A DNA stretch of 64,000 nt from contig NC_092344.1 in NCBI RefSeq assembly GCF_963676685.1, positions 45,468,830 through 45,532,829 on the forward strand. Reading direction: 5' to 3'. The first letter of the stretch is position 1; each line of letters begins with the position of its first letter. Shown in pieces: positions 1-9,700 of the stretch. A model generated the notes under the pieces. The model saw only the letters and a program-made list of their open reading frames with translations. It searched no databases and was not told the DNA's origin. The stretch comes from Mytilus edulis (Eukaryota; Mollusca; Bivalvia; Mytilida; Mytilidae). Both the position numbers and the translations under genes were made by a program.

Positions 1-191
1 TGTGTGGTGTTTGTTTTGCTCGGCTCTGAAAGGCACATTTTTAGTATCTTTGGTGGAAAATTGTCTTATTTGTAATAATATTCCTTATTCTAATTCAATT
101 TTATTTTTCAAGCTAATTTGATTAAAACACCTTATTTCATTCCAATCTTTTAAAACCTTGAATTTACAGTGAAAAATGAATTATTTTACAG

Positions 192-356
192 GAAATGAAC
201 ACTTGCATAAGCTGACTTCACACGGAAAGTACTCGCTTCGGATAGACATGTCAGACTTCAAAAACAACCACAGACATGCTGTATATAACAAATTCTTTGT
301 TGGAAGTGAAAGCGCAGGATATAAATTAGACGTCACTGGCTACTCGGGTGATGCAG
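192..356 (+). CDS. copy A exon, FReD part 3
   Basis: 165 nt (2+54 codons+1). Acceptor CAG at 189-191, donor GTGAGA at 357. Encodes 55 residues ending at GYSGDAG. Aligns residue for residue with the exons at 15814 and 28895. Confidence 0.88.
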
Positions 357-2631
357 GTGAGATAAACCTATCAAATTGAATATTAATACTACTAAAACAC
401 AAACTCTAGACTTTGACCGTTCTTCCGTTTCGTTCCGTCTAACAAGTATATTCCTTCAGGGAATTTTTCAGTCCAACAAGTATATTCCGTCACGGATTTG
501 TTCAGTATTACAGGACAGAATGACTTCATATTTGACGAACAGCTTGGCAGTTGCGAAAGTTCTGGTAAAACACATGTGCAAGTGCCTGTGGTTATCTCTT
601 TGTTCTTGAGAATTCGGTCTTGATGACATATTTTTTATAGTCGCAGTTAATCGCGTTTAAAACTTTTAAAGTGTTGGTGATTAAACGCTTGGTCTAGTGT
701 ATAAACACTTGTATTTTGTTAAAATTTGTAGATACTATTTAAAAAAAACCTTTAAAATATTTGAATCATTTGTCTCTCTCTATGGCGTTCACGTCATATA
801 TCCTTTTATCCACGAAAAACCCGGTCGTATAACTGTGAGTTAGGGAGGTCGTGTGCCAAATACAAGTCCGAGTCTGTAGTATTGTTATTTTTTAACATAA
901 CAATATCTTTATTGCATATTTGCTGTTACGTCTTAATTATTGGTATTTGCTGCTACTCCGCTATGATAGTTATCAAAGGTACCAGGATTATAATTTAATA
1001 CGCCAGACGCGCGTTTCGTCTACTTAAGACTCATCAGTGACGCTCATGTCAAAATATTTAAAATGCCAAACAAATACAAAGTTGAAGAGCATTGAGGACC
1101 CAAAAATTCCTAAAAGTTGTGCCAAATACTGCTAAGGTAATCTACTCCTGGGCATAAGTCATTTAAGTACGAAGTTGAAGAGCATTGAGGATCCAAAATT
1201 TCAAAAAGTTGTGCCAAATACGGCTAAGGTAATCTATTCCTGGGATAAAAAAAATCCTTAGTTTTTCGAAAAAGGAGTAGGTTCAGTAAGACCCCTTTTT
1301 GGCCCCAAAATATAGCAGTTTTACAAAATTGTTAAAATGTAAACCTTTAGTTATTTATTGGACAGTAGAATGCTTCTGCTACATAAATATGGGCTGTTTT
1401 TGACAATACAATGCACATATATCCGGTACTAGCACCATTAAGTCATGCCAAATTACTGAAATCCTCATAATTCTAGCATTTTAGTTAAATTTTAGACGGT
1501 TTTCGTGTAAAACGAAAGTGGCCGCATTCGTGTTCATCCTTAATATTGAAATGTAAGTTGTATTTTATGATAATACATAACATATATAAAGATTGAGGAT
1601 GAACACGGATGCGGCCACTTTCATTTTTACCAAAAACCATCTGAAAAGTGACATTTTCCGGCATATTAGGTAGAATTTTCATATTTGAGCTTGAATCGGA
1701 TCGTTTTTAATGACCAAATCTGTTAAAATCTTTCACATAAACTAATTAATTCAAATAGAATAGACACTTAAGTGTTTAAAAAGTGGTCAAAATCATTCGT
1801 CAGATGAACCTGAAATTTGAGGCCAAAATCGGTCCTTACCGGACCTACTCCTTTAAAGTTTTGTAAACAGGAAATTTATAAAAAAAAAAAAATACCACAT
1901 AATTGATATTCATGTAAACACCGAAGTGCTGACTACTGGGCTGGTGATACCCTCGGGGACGAAACGTCCACCAGCAGTGGCATCGACCCAGTGGTGTAAA
2001 TAGTTATCAAAGGTACCAGGATTATAATTTAATACGCCAGACGCGCGTTTCGTCTACATAATGAACGTGATATTAAGAATGAAAATAAAAATAACCTCAT
2101 TTCTGTGTCAGAATAATGTGTCCACCTTTACGATAACATGTCTTCCTGCAGACTGTTTCCTTTGTTTCAAACAAGTTGAAAATCAGGCTAAGATGTTGAT
2201 CAAGTTCAAAACAGGGTTCATGGCTAATATAACAGTATCGTCTTAATAATCATGTAATATTTGTCACTGGAAGTTAAACATCATGTGATCTTTATCGTAA
2301 TCTATTTATCCCGTAGATATAACAATATTATTCAATTTTATATATCAATTTACTAAACCACAGTTGGTATATTAAACTTCTAGGTGATTCTATGGCGGTG
2401 CATCAAAATGGAAAGAAATTTACAACGATTGATAAAGATCAAGACGCACATGGCGAAAACTGCGCTAAATATTATAAGGGTGGCTGGTGGTATGGCGCCT
2501 GTCACCAATGCAACTTGAATGGCCTTTATCTGAAAGGAAGCAGCACGTATGGTGAAGGGATTAACTGGTATACATGGAAGGGTCTTAAATACTCACTAAA
2601 GACAACAACTATGATGATTCGAAGATCATAA
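192..2631 (+). CDS. FReD lectin-like gene, copy A (3' part only; exons 192-356 and 2384-2631)
   Basis: Last two coding exons of a fibrinogen-related-domain gene whose 5' exons lie before the window. Exon 192-356 follows a TTTTACAG acceptor and ends at GTGAG; exon 2384-2631 follows TTCTAG and ends in TAA. Phases agree (phase 1 at the junction). The protein shows the FReD signatures [23 protein letters not shown], the DKDQD calcium-type loop, [22 protein letters not shown] and a final MMIRRS, so this is the C-terminal two thirds of a FReD. Family knowledge: secreted or membrane FReD proteins of molluscs are lectin-like recognition molecules that bind acetylated or sugar ligands and are expanded in bivalves. 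Odd point: the usual CH-x-SNLNG reads CHQCNLNG, adding a cysteine. The frame is intact, so a working gene is likely. The exact ligand is unknown. Confidence 0.88.
357..967. other. intron sequence of copy A, no gene seen
   Basis: AT-rich intron. The short open frame at 376-609 reads on from the exon through its donor and has no family features. Confidence 0.5.
1271..1854. mobile_element. MITE with about 40-bp inverted ends, nested in R1
   Basis: The left end AAAGGAGTAGGTTCAGTAAG is matched by the reverse complement of the right end (CCTACTCCTTT), with GGCC further in on both sides. The R1 copy at 12549 shows the uninterrupted site (TTTCGAAAATTCAAAG at about 12753-12768), which fixes the boundaries. 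An internal inverted repeat at 1495-1642 has arms of about 47 bp around GTGGCCGCAT. No coding capacity. Confidence 0.75.
1495..1642. repeat. internal hairpin of the MITE
   Basis: Left arm with AAAGTGGCCGCATTCGTG, right arm with the complementary ACGGATGCGGCCACTTT. A handful of mismatches over about 47 bp and a loop of about 55 nt. Confidence 0.7.
2001..2062 (+). repeat. R1 fragment (5' end)
   Basis: Repeats the R1 start (GTTATCAAAGGTACC to CGCGTTTCGTCTAC) immediately after the end of the previous copy, so R1 is arranged head to tail here. Confidence 0.75.
2384..2631 (+). CDS. copy A terminal exon, FReD part 4
   Basis: 248 nt after a TAG acceptor (2381-2383); the stop is TAA. Carries the DKDQD loop, both C-terminal FReD cysteines (NCA and ACH) and an additional Cys three residues after the CH. 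Confidence 0.9.
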
Positions 2632-2654
2632 ACTGATATACCTAATTCAAGAAA

Positions 2655-2660
2655 AATAAA
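2655..2660 (+). terminator. polyadenylation signal, FReD copy A
   Basis: AATAAA 24 nt after the stop codon of copy A, with a matching AATAAA at the same relative place in copy B. Confidence 0.6.
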
Positions 2661-2990
2661 GAGAACATATGATGATCGAAGTTTTTGTTGTAATTAATTA
2701 GATAAATTTGAAGTCATTCAAGCATACATTTTAGCAGTTGAAAAGGTCTTCGTACTTAGTTAGATCAACATTGTTGTCCTCTTAAACCGTTATAACTGTT
2801 TATCGCCATTTATGTTTTGTGATTATGACTTTATTGTTATTGGCATAGATCTAATACAATATTCCATCATGTATCTATTGATATTACGGAATCTTCATTT
2901 GGACGGTTATCTCAAACCCTACACTTATTCATGTTGCGCGTACAAATACCACATATAATGGTTGCATACGTTAATTAGGTTAATTTGTAA
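2661..2990. other. downstream flank of copy A, homologous to the flank of copy B
   Basis: Shares ordered blocks with 18038-18270 (for example ACATACATTTTAGCAGT and CCATCAT..TATCTATT). No gene seen; it is part of the duplicated unit. Confidence 0.55.
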
Positions 2991-2994
2991 TCAC

Positions 2995-3240
2995 CTAAGC
3001 AACACGACGGGTGCCACATGTGGAGCAGGATCTGCTTACCCTTCCCGAGCACCTGAGATCCCCCCTAGTTTTTGGTGGGGTTCGTGTTGTTTATTGTCTA
3101 GTTTTCTAGGTTGTGTCATGTGTATTAGTAATTGTTTGTCTGTTTGTCTTTTTCATTTTTAGCCATGGCGTTGTCAGTTTATTTTCGATTTATGAGTTTG
3201 ACTGTCCCTCTGGTATCTTTCGTCCCTCTTTTTTAAGCTT
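2995..3240 (+). repeat. dispersed repeat R2
   Basis: Landmarks: CATGTGGAGCAGGATCTGC, GAGCACCTGAGATC, GGGGTTCGTGTTG, CCATGGCGTTGTCAG, TTTTCGATTTATGAGTTTGA and CCCTCTGGTATCTTT. Also found at 5860 (minus), 18600, 43609, 45730 and 48268. The short frames on it recur with the repeat and are not genes. Confidence 0.8.
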
Positions 3241-3299
3241 GTATGCTTTAGAATTTCTTTTGTCTTTTATTCTTTCCATATCTAAATCTTGTTAATCCT

Positions 3300-3830
3300 T
3301 TTTCATTATAAAAGAAACCCGATTAAGTTATTATGAAAATAAGAAGATGTGGTATGATAGCCAAAGACGTTAATTTCTGTGTCATTTGGTCTCTTGTGTC
3401 CTGTCCTTTTTCCTTTATTGTGACATTATTGAATGCGACTTATCACAGAACTTGCACTTATCATGCATGAAATACACGAATAAATTGGAAGTACAGAAGA
3501 ACAAACTGATGGTGATTATGGGAGAGAGAGAAAACAAAACAAAACATACACAAAGAACAGCATATAAACACAAAAAGTGTGTCGCGTTTATGGAAAAGGA
3601 TAAAAAAAATGCTTATAAGGACAATTATATGAAAGCTTTTCGGAGATCGATACATGTGATATACGTCATTTTGCTTCTGGTGTATAGTTGTCTAATTTAC
3701 AATCTTATCACCTTTTTTTATTTTAATGCTGTAGAGTAGCTTAGATAACAAAATGCTTTAGTTTATAAATTTTGGCAGAAATATGAATGTGGAAAGTCCA
3801 ATAACTGTGGAACGACGAATTTCAATGTGG
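3300..3830. other. A-B spacer, homologous to the B-C spacer
   Basis: Matches 20340-20680 in order (TGGAAGTACAGAAGAACAA, GATATACGTCATTTTG, TCTGGTGTATAGTTGTCTAA, TGTAGAGTAGCTTAGATAAC, GGAACGAC). Both strands have open frames of about 60-117 codons here, but the homologous region at 20.4 kb does not keep them open, so I call no gene. Confidence 0.55.
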
Positions 3831-4144
3831 ACAATTTAATATAAATACAAGTTTTGAAAGTGACAATGAATATTATCCTAGTAAAAGATTATTTTCAATG
3901 TCTAAAGAATCGTCGTTGAAAAATCGGAGAAATTAAGACTTTACTCTGGTGTAGGTAAAAGTTTATTTTCTTCTTCTGAAGAATCAGATGCAGATGTCCC
4001 TGATGTAAACATCAATGATGTAGAATTTGTGCCTGACATTTGTTGGTGACCTTAGAAATAATAATATTGAAAATATTATAGATGGTGGTGAAAATGTTAA
4101 TACGAGATCTAATAAAAACGAGGTAAATATAAAACTTTGAATTT

Positions 4145-5135
4145 ATTTGGATTAGAAAAAATTCTAACAGATGATGAACTATAGAATTTTGTTAAAATTC
4201 AGGTTTATTGCCTAAAACTGTAAAATGTGATCAATGTGGAGATACTCTAAGTTAAGTATACAAAATTATTCGTAGTGGAAGAAAAAGACAACAGTTTAGA
4301 TTCCAGTATAATAAAAGAAAGTGTAAACGGACAAAAAAATCCATATTCCTTTGCGTAAAAATACATGGTTTGAAAATGCATTTATGATTCTTTACGTAAA
4401 AGCTTATTACTTGTATACTGTTTTGTTCACAAATTTCCATATTATTTAGCTATCGGCGAAACTTCTATTTTTTCACAACTGACTCAGACAACGAAGTACA
4501 AAGTAATTTGAAAAAAAGAAAATTAGAAAGTTCAAAAGAAACTGTAAATGACTATTTAAATTATTGTCGAGAAATTTGTTGCTATGTAGTTGACAATATC
4601 AAGCCACAGAAAATTGGAGGACCCAGTTTAATGGTTGAAATAGATGAAGCTAAATTTGGAAAAAGAAAGTACAATAGAGGGAGAGTTGTGGACAGAAATT
4701 GGGTTCTAGGTGGAATTTGTAGAAAGACCAAAGAAATGTTTCTTATGAAAGTGGAAAAGAGAGATAAAGATACTCTAATTCCAATCATAGAACAACATGT
4801 TGAAAAGGGAAGTACAATAATAACTGAATGTTGGGCGTCTTATAAATGTTTAGGAAAACTAGGATATCAACACCAAACAGTTAACCACTCTGAAAACTTT
4901 GTTGATCCAACTAGTGGTGCATGCACTAACTTAAGTTGAGAATAGGTGGTGGTGCATCAAACGACAACTGCCAACCACACATACAAGATCTAAAACTTTT
5001 GATAAACATTTGATGGAATATATGTGGAGAACATTATATTCGGATAAAACATCACTTTTTGACAGTTTCATTCAGGACATGTGTAAAGTTGTAAAGTTCG
5101 TTGATTTGAGATCAATTATTGCACAATATAAATGA
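4145..5135 (+). pseudogene. broken Merlin (IS1595/ISXO2-like) transposase
   Basis: DDE transposase relic. An N-terminal zinc-finger-like part (GLLPKTVKCDQCGDTL at 4203-4250) is followed by a stop, then a basic stretch, then KNTWFENAF in another frame, then the catalytic core in an open frame at about 4442-4939. The core has EIDEAKFGKRKYNRGR (first acidic residue), WVLGGICR, ECWASYKCL, where this family usually has Asp before C/xW (here Glu), and FVDPTSGACTN. A one-base frame change near 4930 leads to VENRWWCIKRQLPT and a tail ending at TGA 5133-5135, so the last catalytic Glu lies in the shifted frame. Known family: IS1595-type enzymes, called Merlin in animals. At least three breaks, so inactive. 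Its spacer counterpart near 20.7 kb lacks the insertion. Confidence 0.78.
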
Positions 5136-5690
5136 ATTAATAATAAATTATAGTTCTAATTTTGTTTCATTTTTTCATATTAAATGTTATGACACATATA
5201 CCTGTTCCAAGAAGTGACGCCCCCTATATCTGTTTGACACCCCCATTTTTCTTAAATCTTACTTAATACCTTGAAAAATAAATATACTAGTATTATTGTT
5301 GCACATTAAATATATATCAATTTAATTATATTTTTACAAAGTTTTGGGTGGGGTAGCCATATGGAACTCTTACCGGTTTTTTTTTATCTTACCATTCAGG
5401 TAGAATTCACTTCGTTTTTGTTGGTATCTGGATTAACCATTGCAGAATTTTTCAAATCAGAAGTTTTCTTTAAATTTATACAATAATTTGAAATGGTTTG
5501 ACTTCTTCATCAGTCGATATAAACATTGTCAGGGTATTTTTGTTTACTTTTATCGGACCGATAACACCCCGTAGACTATGAAACAAAAATTCAGAAAACA
5601 AACAAAATTTCAAAGCTTTTGCATTAGTCTCAGCAAAGGTGAATGGTTTCGGAAGTAAAAGTCTCAGAGTATATTGAAAAATAATCATTG
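5136..5690. other. 3' flank of the Merlin relic, no gene seen
   Basis: AT-rich. Homology with the B-C spacer resumes near CCATAACTCTTGT (about 5708), so the Merlin insertion lies between about 3830 and 5700. Confidence 0.4.
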
Positions 5691-5859
5691 ATCTGTTGAT
5701 TAAAGTTCCATAACTCTTGTTCAACAATTTTTTTTTCATCGAAAGTGAACTTTCTTTCACACTTTCTCAATACAAGTTTCATGATAATTAATCAAAGCAT
5801 TTTGTAATTTCTAACGTCAGTTGAACGGACGTACATTGGGACAACGGCAATACTCTACC

Positions 5860-6120
5860 GTACTTCGTCATGAAAGAGGGGTAAACAATACCAGAGGGAC
5901 ATTCAAACTCATAGATCGAAAATAAACTGACAACGCCATAGCTAAAAAGACAAAGACAAAAACAAACAGACAAATAATAATAGAACATAAGACATAACTT
6001 ATAGAAAAAAAAAGACTAAGCAAGACTAAAGACACGAACCCAACAAAAATCAAAGGTTCATCTCAGGTATTCAGGAAAGGTAAGCAGATCCTGCTCTACA
6101 TATGGCATCCGTCATGTTGC
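5860..6120 (-). repeat. R2 repeat, reverse orientation
   Basis: Reverse complement of the R2 landmarks: ACCAGAGGGACATTCAAACT, TGACAACGCCAT, then AAGCAGATCCTGCTC and CATATGGCATCCGTC. Confidence 0.75.
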
Positions 6121-6524
6121 TCATGCTATATAAACCCGGTAAATATTCCTCAGAAATATTCTAATACGATAGGTCACATTCGTGAAAAGGGAACGGATTA
6201 TAGTTACGACATTAGGAACATGTCCGATATTTGTGAAACAGATACTCCATAACGATCAATGTATTTTAAAAAATATCGAATTAGTTATGGTATTCATCAA
6301 GGGTCATATAAAATTACAATACAGCCTCCACACCTTCCTTTACCTTAATAGTTACAGAAGAGTACAAATAGTTACCATAATACAGTTATTTAAATCGATA
6401 ATTTTAAGATATACTAGTATATCAGATACCTTGTAAAGTCTTTGTTATAATTTTTCATCGGTTCACCTTGTAAAGTCTTTATTATTATTTTTCATCGGTT
6501 CAAACAAGGTTTAATTGTAGAATG

Positions 6525-6640
6525 GACATTTACCGTCTTACCTGACTGACTCTTTGTTGTATATAAATTATCTCCTTTTGTCCTATGTTGTGCATAGTAG
6601 TATACAACAACAAAAAAGCAAGAAGGTGTGGAATATATCT
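6525..6640 (+). promoter_or_regulatory. candidate core promoter of FReD copy B
   Basis: A block conserved with 21045-21160 upstream of copy C: TTACCGT.TTACCTGACTG, then TATATAAATTATCTCC (TATAAA at 6562-6567), then TGTTGTGC..A..GTATACAACAAC. Conservation in non-coding DNA, the TATA-like box and the position about 125 nt before the ATG suggest a promoter and 5' UTR. In copy C the TATA box is degenerate (TATATGTTTAAAT). Confidence 0.4.
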
Positions 6641-6685
6641 CAACGCGACAAACAATTTAATGACAAAATCACTTTTAAATAAGGC

Positions 6686-6797
6686 ATGAGCTACGTATCA
6701 ATATTCACTAATGCTATTGTTGTAGCACTGATGGCCATGTATATATACGAAAATGAAAGAAGAATGGGGGAAATGTCAGTCAAGCTAAATCGAACAG
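6686..6797 (+). CDS. copy B exon 1, N-terminal hydrophobic exon
   Basis: ATG at 6686, 37 codons plus one base, donor GTAATGAG. The encoded [19 protein letters not shown] core is a signal peptide or signal anchor. It is 112 nt, like copy C exon 1, with only a few residues changed, which supports the start choice. Confidence 0.83.
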
Positions 6798-9700
6798 GTA
6801 ATGAGAAGTAAATTAAATCAAGGACAAACAATAATTTGTGAATGTATTCGACCTTCTTTTTTAAATCATGTTTGAATTTATATAAATAAAGTAAAATAAC
6901 AAAAATACTGAACTCCATCGAGGAAAATTAAAAACGGAAAGTCTTTAATTTTATCAAAAGACAAAATCAAAAAACGAATGGAAAACAACAATCATATTTC
7001 CTTATGTAGAAAATATTATAGATTAACTATTGCTTTATATTCTTAGTCATGGTCCATATTCAGTTCAATCTAATAATCGATATGTATACTTCCTCGTTAT
7101 AAAAAAAGTAATCAGTATTTACCTCGATGAAACGATCCATTCACACTATGCCTTTCATGTCGAGTTTATACAAATTAAAAAATCCTGGTTATATTTAGCT
7201 GGGACACCCACTAAATATTGGGACTATTATACTAGTATACTAGTCCCAGTATTTAGTGAGTTTTGGCCCCAGTCACACTGTCACGTTTCAAAAGCTACGT
7301 TTTACTACGTTTTGAAAGCGTAGCGAAACGGCAATATACGTAACGAAGCGAATCGAAACGTAGTGATCCTTTCTTCAAAACGGGACCTGCCCCGTATGTT
7401 TTGAAAATTCCACAACAAACGTAGCGAAAATTGAAACGAAGTAGAAACCTATTAAATGCATATCAAAGCCTAGCGGAACGTAACAAAACGTGCTTACTAC
7501 GGATCGAAACGTATCAATGCGTGGTTGAAACGTGGGTCTAGACGTACTAATACGTAGCAAAGTGGGATAAGAACGTAGCACAAACCTAGTAAAATCTAGC
7601 TTTCAAAATAACGGCACACTTTTATTCAAAACGTAGTTGAAACGTAGCATTTAATAGTTATCAAAGGTACCAGGTTATAATTTAGTACGCCAGACGCGCG
7701 TTTCGTCTACATAAGACTCATCAGTGACGCTCAAATCAAAAATATTTATAAACCCAAACAAGTACAAAGTTGAAGAGCATTGAGTATCCAAAATTCTTAA
7801 AAACGGAATAAAACGTGACAGTGTGATTGGGGCTTAAAACCTTAAACCAGAGCAAAACTCGCCTTCTAAAGTGGAGTTATTGTGAGGTTCTTTACGGCTG
7901 GTAATCTACAGAAGTAGAACAATCGGTTCTGCAATAAAAATCGTGCTTTCCAGTTACGCTTGAGTGAATTCATTGACGCCGCTTCGCAAGGTATGCAGAT
8001 TTCTGAAATCGCAATATTTAATCAGAATTGATCACAGTTGTTGTGTCGAAAAAAGTCACAAAGTAAAAGACTTGAAAAGAATATAACACTTCCCCTCACG
8101 CATTCATGATGTCTTCAATCGGAACCGATCCCATTTTGCATCAAATGATTAACATTTACAGTTTTTAGATTTCTTAAGACGTTTATCAACTTCTGACAGC
8201 GTGTAAAATGGTCAGTCAGTCCCATGGACAGAAAAATAAGCGCAACTAGAACTAGCAGGTCCATCTAAAGAAATATTTCAAAAGTTTAATGTCACATTTT
8301 TTTTTTAATTTCTCGTTGGATGATTTATTTTGCAGGAGTATAACTCCATGCACACTAGTAAACAATACATGTCTTTTAATGAAATCATTAATCACAGATA
8401 AGCATTCTTCTATTTGTAATATGTGATCTGTTGGATTATAAAAATTGTAATTTTAGAAATTTACATACCTTGCGAAGTGGCGACAATGACTCAAATCAAG
8501 CATAACTGGAAAACCCTCTCGCGATTTTCATTGCAGAACCGATTGTTCTGTTTTTGTAGATTATCAGGGGTGAATTAATTTAATGACACCTATTTGCTTA
8601 CGTTAGAAATAACAAGGCTCAAGCTAGCAGCCACTCTTTCCTTTACTGTTGATAAATATGTCATTATTGTCGAAGAACACATTTCGAGGTTTCTTTGTAG
8701 GTGTAACCGTTCATGGTGAAACAGTAGACAAATTTGTAGAATTACTTTCGAATAGTTGTGGATGCAAACAAAACAAGGAGTTAGTTAACGATATTGAAGA
8801 CTTGTATGAAGAGAAAGGACCGTGTAAAGGTAAAATGTATACTTCGTTATATACATTTATCAAATAGAAATGAATTTTTACATAAAAAATTATAACGTAT
8901 TTTGTGACATTTTATTAGTAACACTAGAGTGCAAGTGATATGATACGACAAATACTGGTCAGGAAATTCATATAGGGTTCGAACTTTTCTCTCACCCATA
9001 AGAAATATACTGACGTCGTATACATTGTTTTAGGTCACTTGCACTATGTGTAACTAATATGTCACAAAATAAGATTGTACTGAGGGTAGATATATTACTA
9101 ATAAGATAGAACAAGTTAACAATGGGAAAACCAATATCGTCATATTTTCAGTACGATTATTTTTTCAAGTTCACATATGTCAATTTCAAGAAAATGATCC
9201 AGGTATTATTTTAAGAGACTTTTCAGTTTATTTCAAGTTCACGTTGATATTTTCAATCCAAGCACTCGTTAAGACATATGTGAGTTAATGACAGGGCATC
9301 AACAATATATATCAACAAGAAAAAGGTAGGACCAATGTCACCTATATTTGTTCAAGCCACATAGTCAAGATTAAAGAGTGGTCAAATCTTTTCGGACTTC
9401 GAATATTCAAAAGTCTATTTGAAATACTTACAACATTTTTTCACAGTTTACAATTTCCATGAAATCAATATGTCATCCAACATTAGATATTGCCGTTGTA
9501 AATCGAAATTTGACGAATGTTGTAAAATTTACAGTTTTGCACTATATGTAGACCCATTGGTCACCTCTTTATAAATAAGCAACAGCACTGTTAGAATCAA
9601 AGAATACAAACATGGAGTTGAAAAACTAGAACATTCAAGTAGAGAATTTCGGAAACAGGTCAGGTGTAAAATGAATTCATAAGAAATTGCCCTACCTCAT

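Larger units (their letters stand above)
968..1998 (+). repeat. dispersed repeat R1, near full-length, interrupted by a MITE
   Basis: Begins GTTATCAAAGGTACCAGG, then GCCAGACGCGCGTTTCGTC and GACTCATCAGTGACGCTC, and ends near CGACCCAGTGGTGTAAA. The MITE at 1271-1854 interrupts it. A second copy begins directly after at 2001, head to tail. Further copies lie at 7655, 10037 and 12549, and a diverged one on the minus strand near 54850. Part of the unit near 1090-1240 is duplicated (GTTGAAGAGCATTGAGGA twice). Confidence 0.8.

Noticed and set aside
3386-3739. 117-codon frame in the A-B spacer
   Set aside because: The homologous spacer at 20.4 kb does not keep it open and it has no family features.
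6798-8700. Equivalent of the 42-nt micro-exon in copy B
   Set aside because: No acceptor followed by a similar TSTCADKTT reading was found by eye; it may be lost or diverged beyond recognition.
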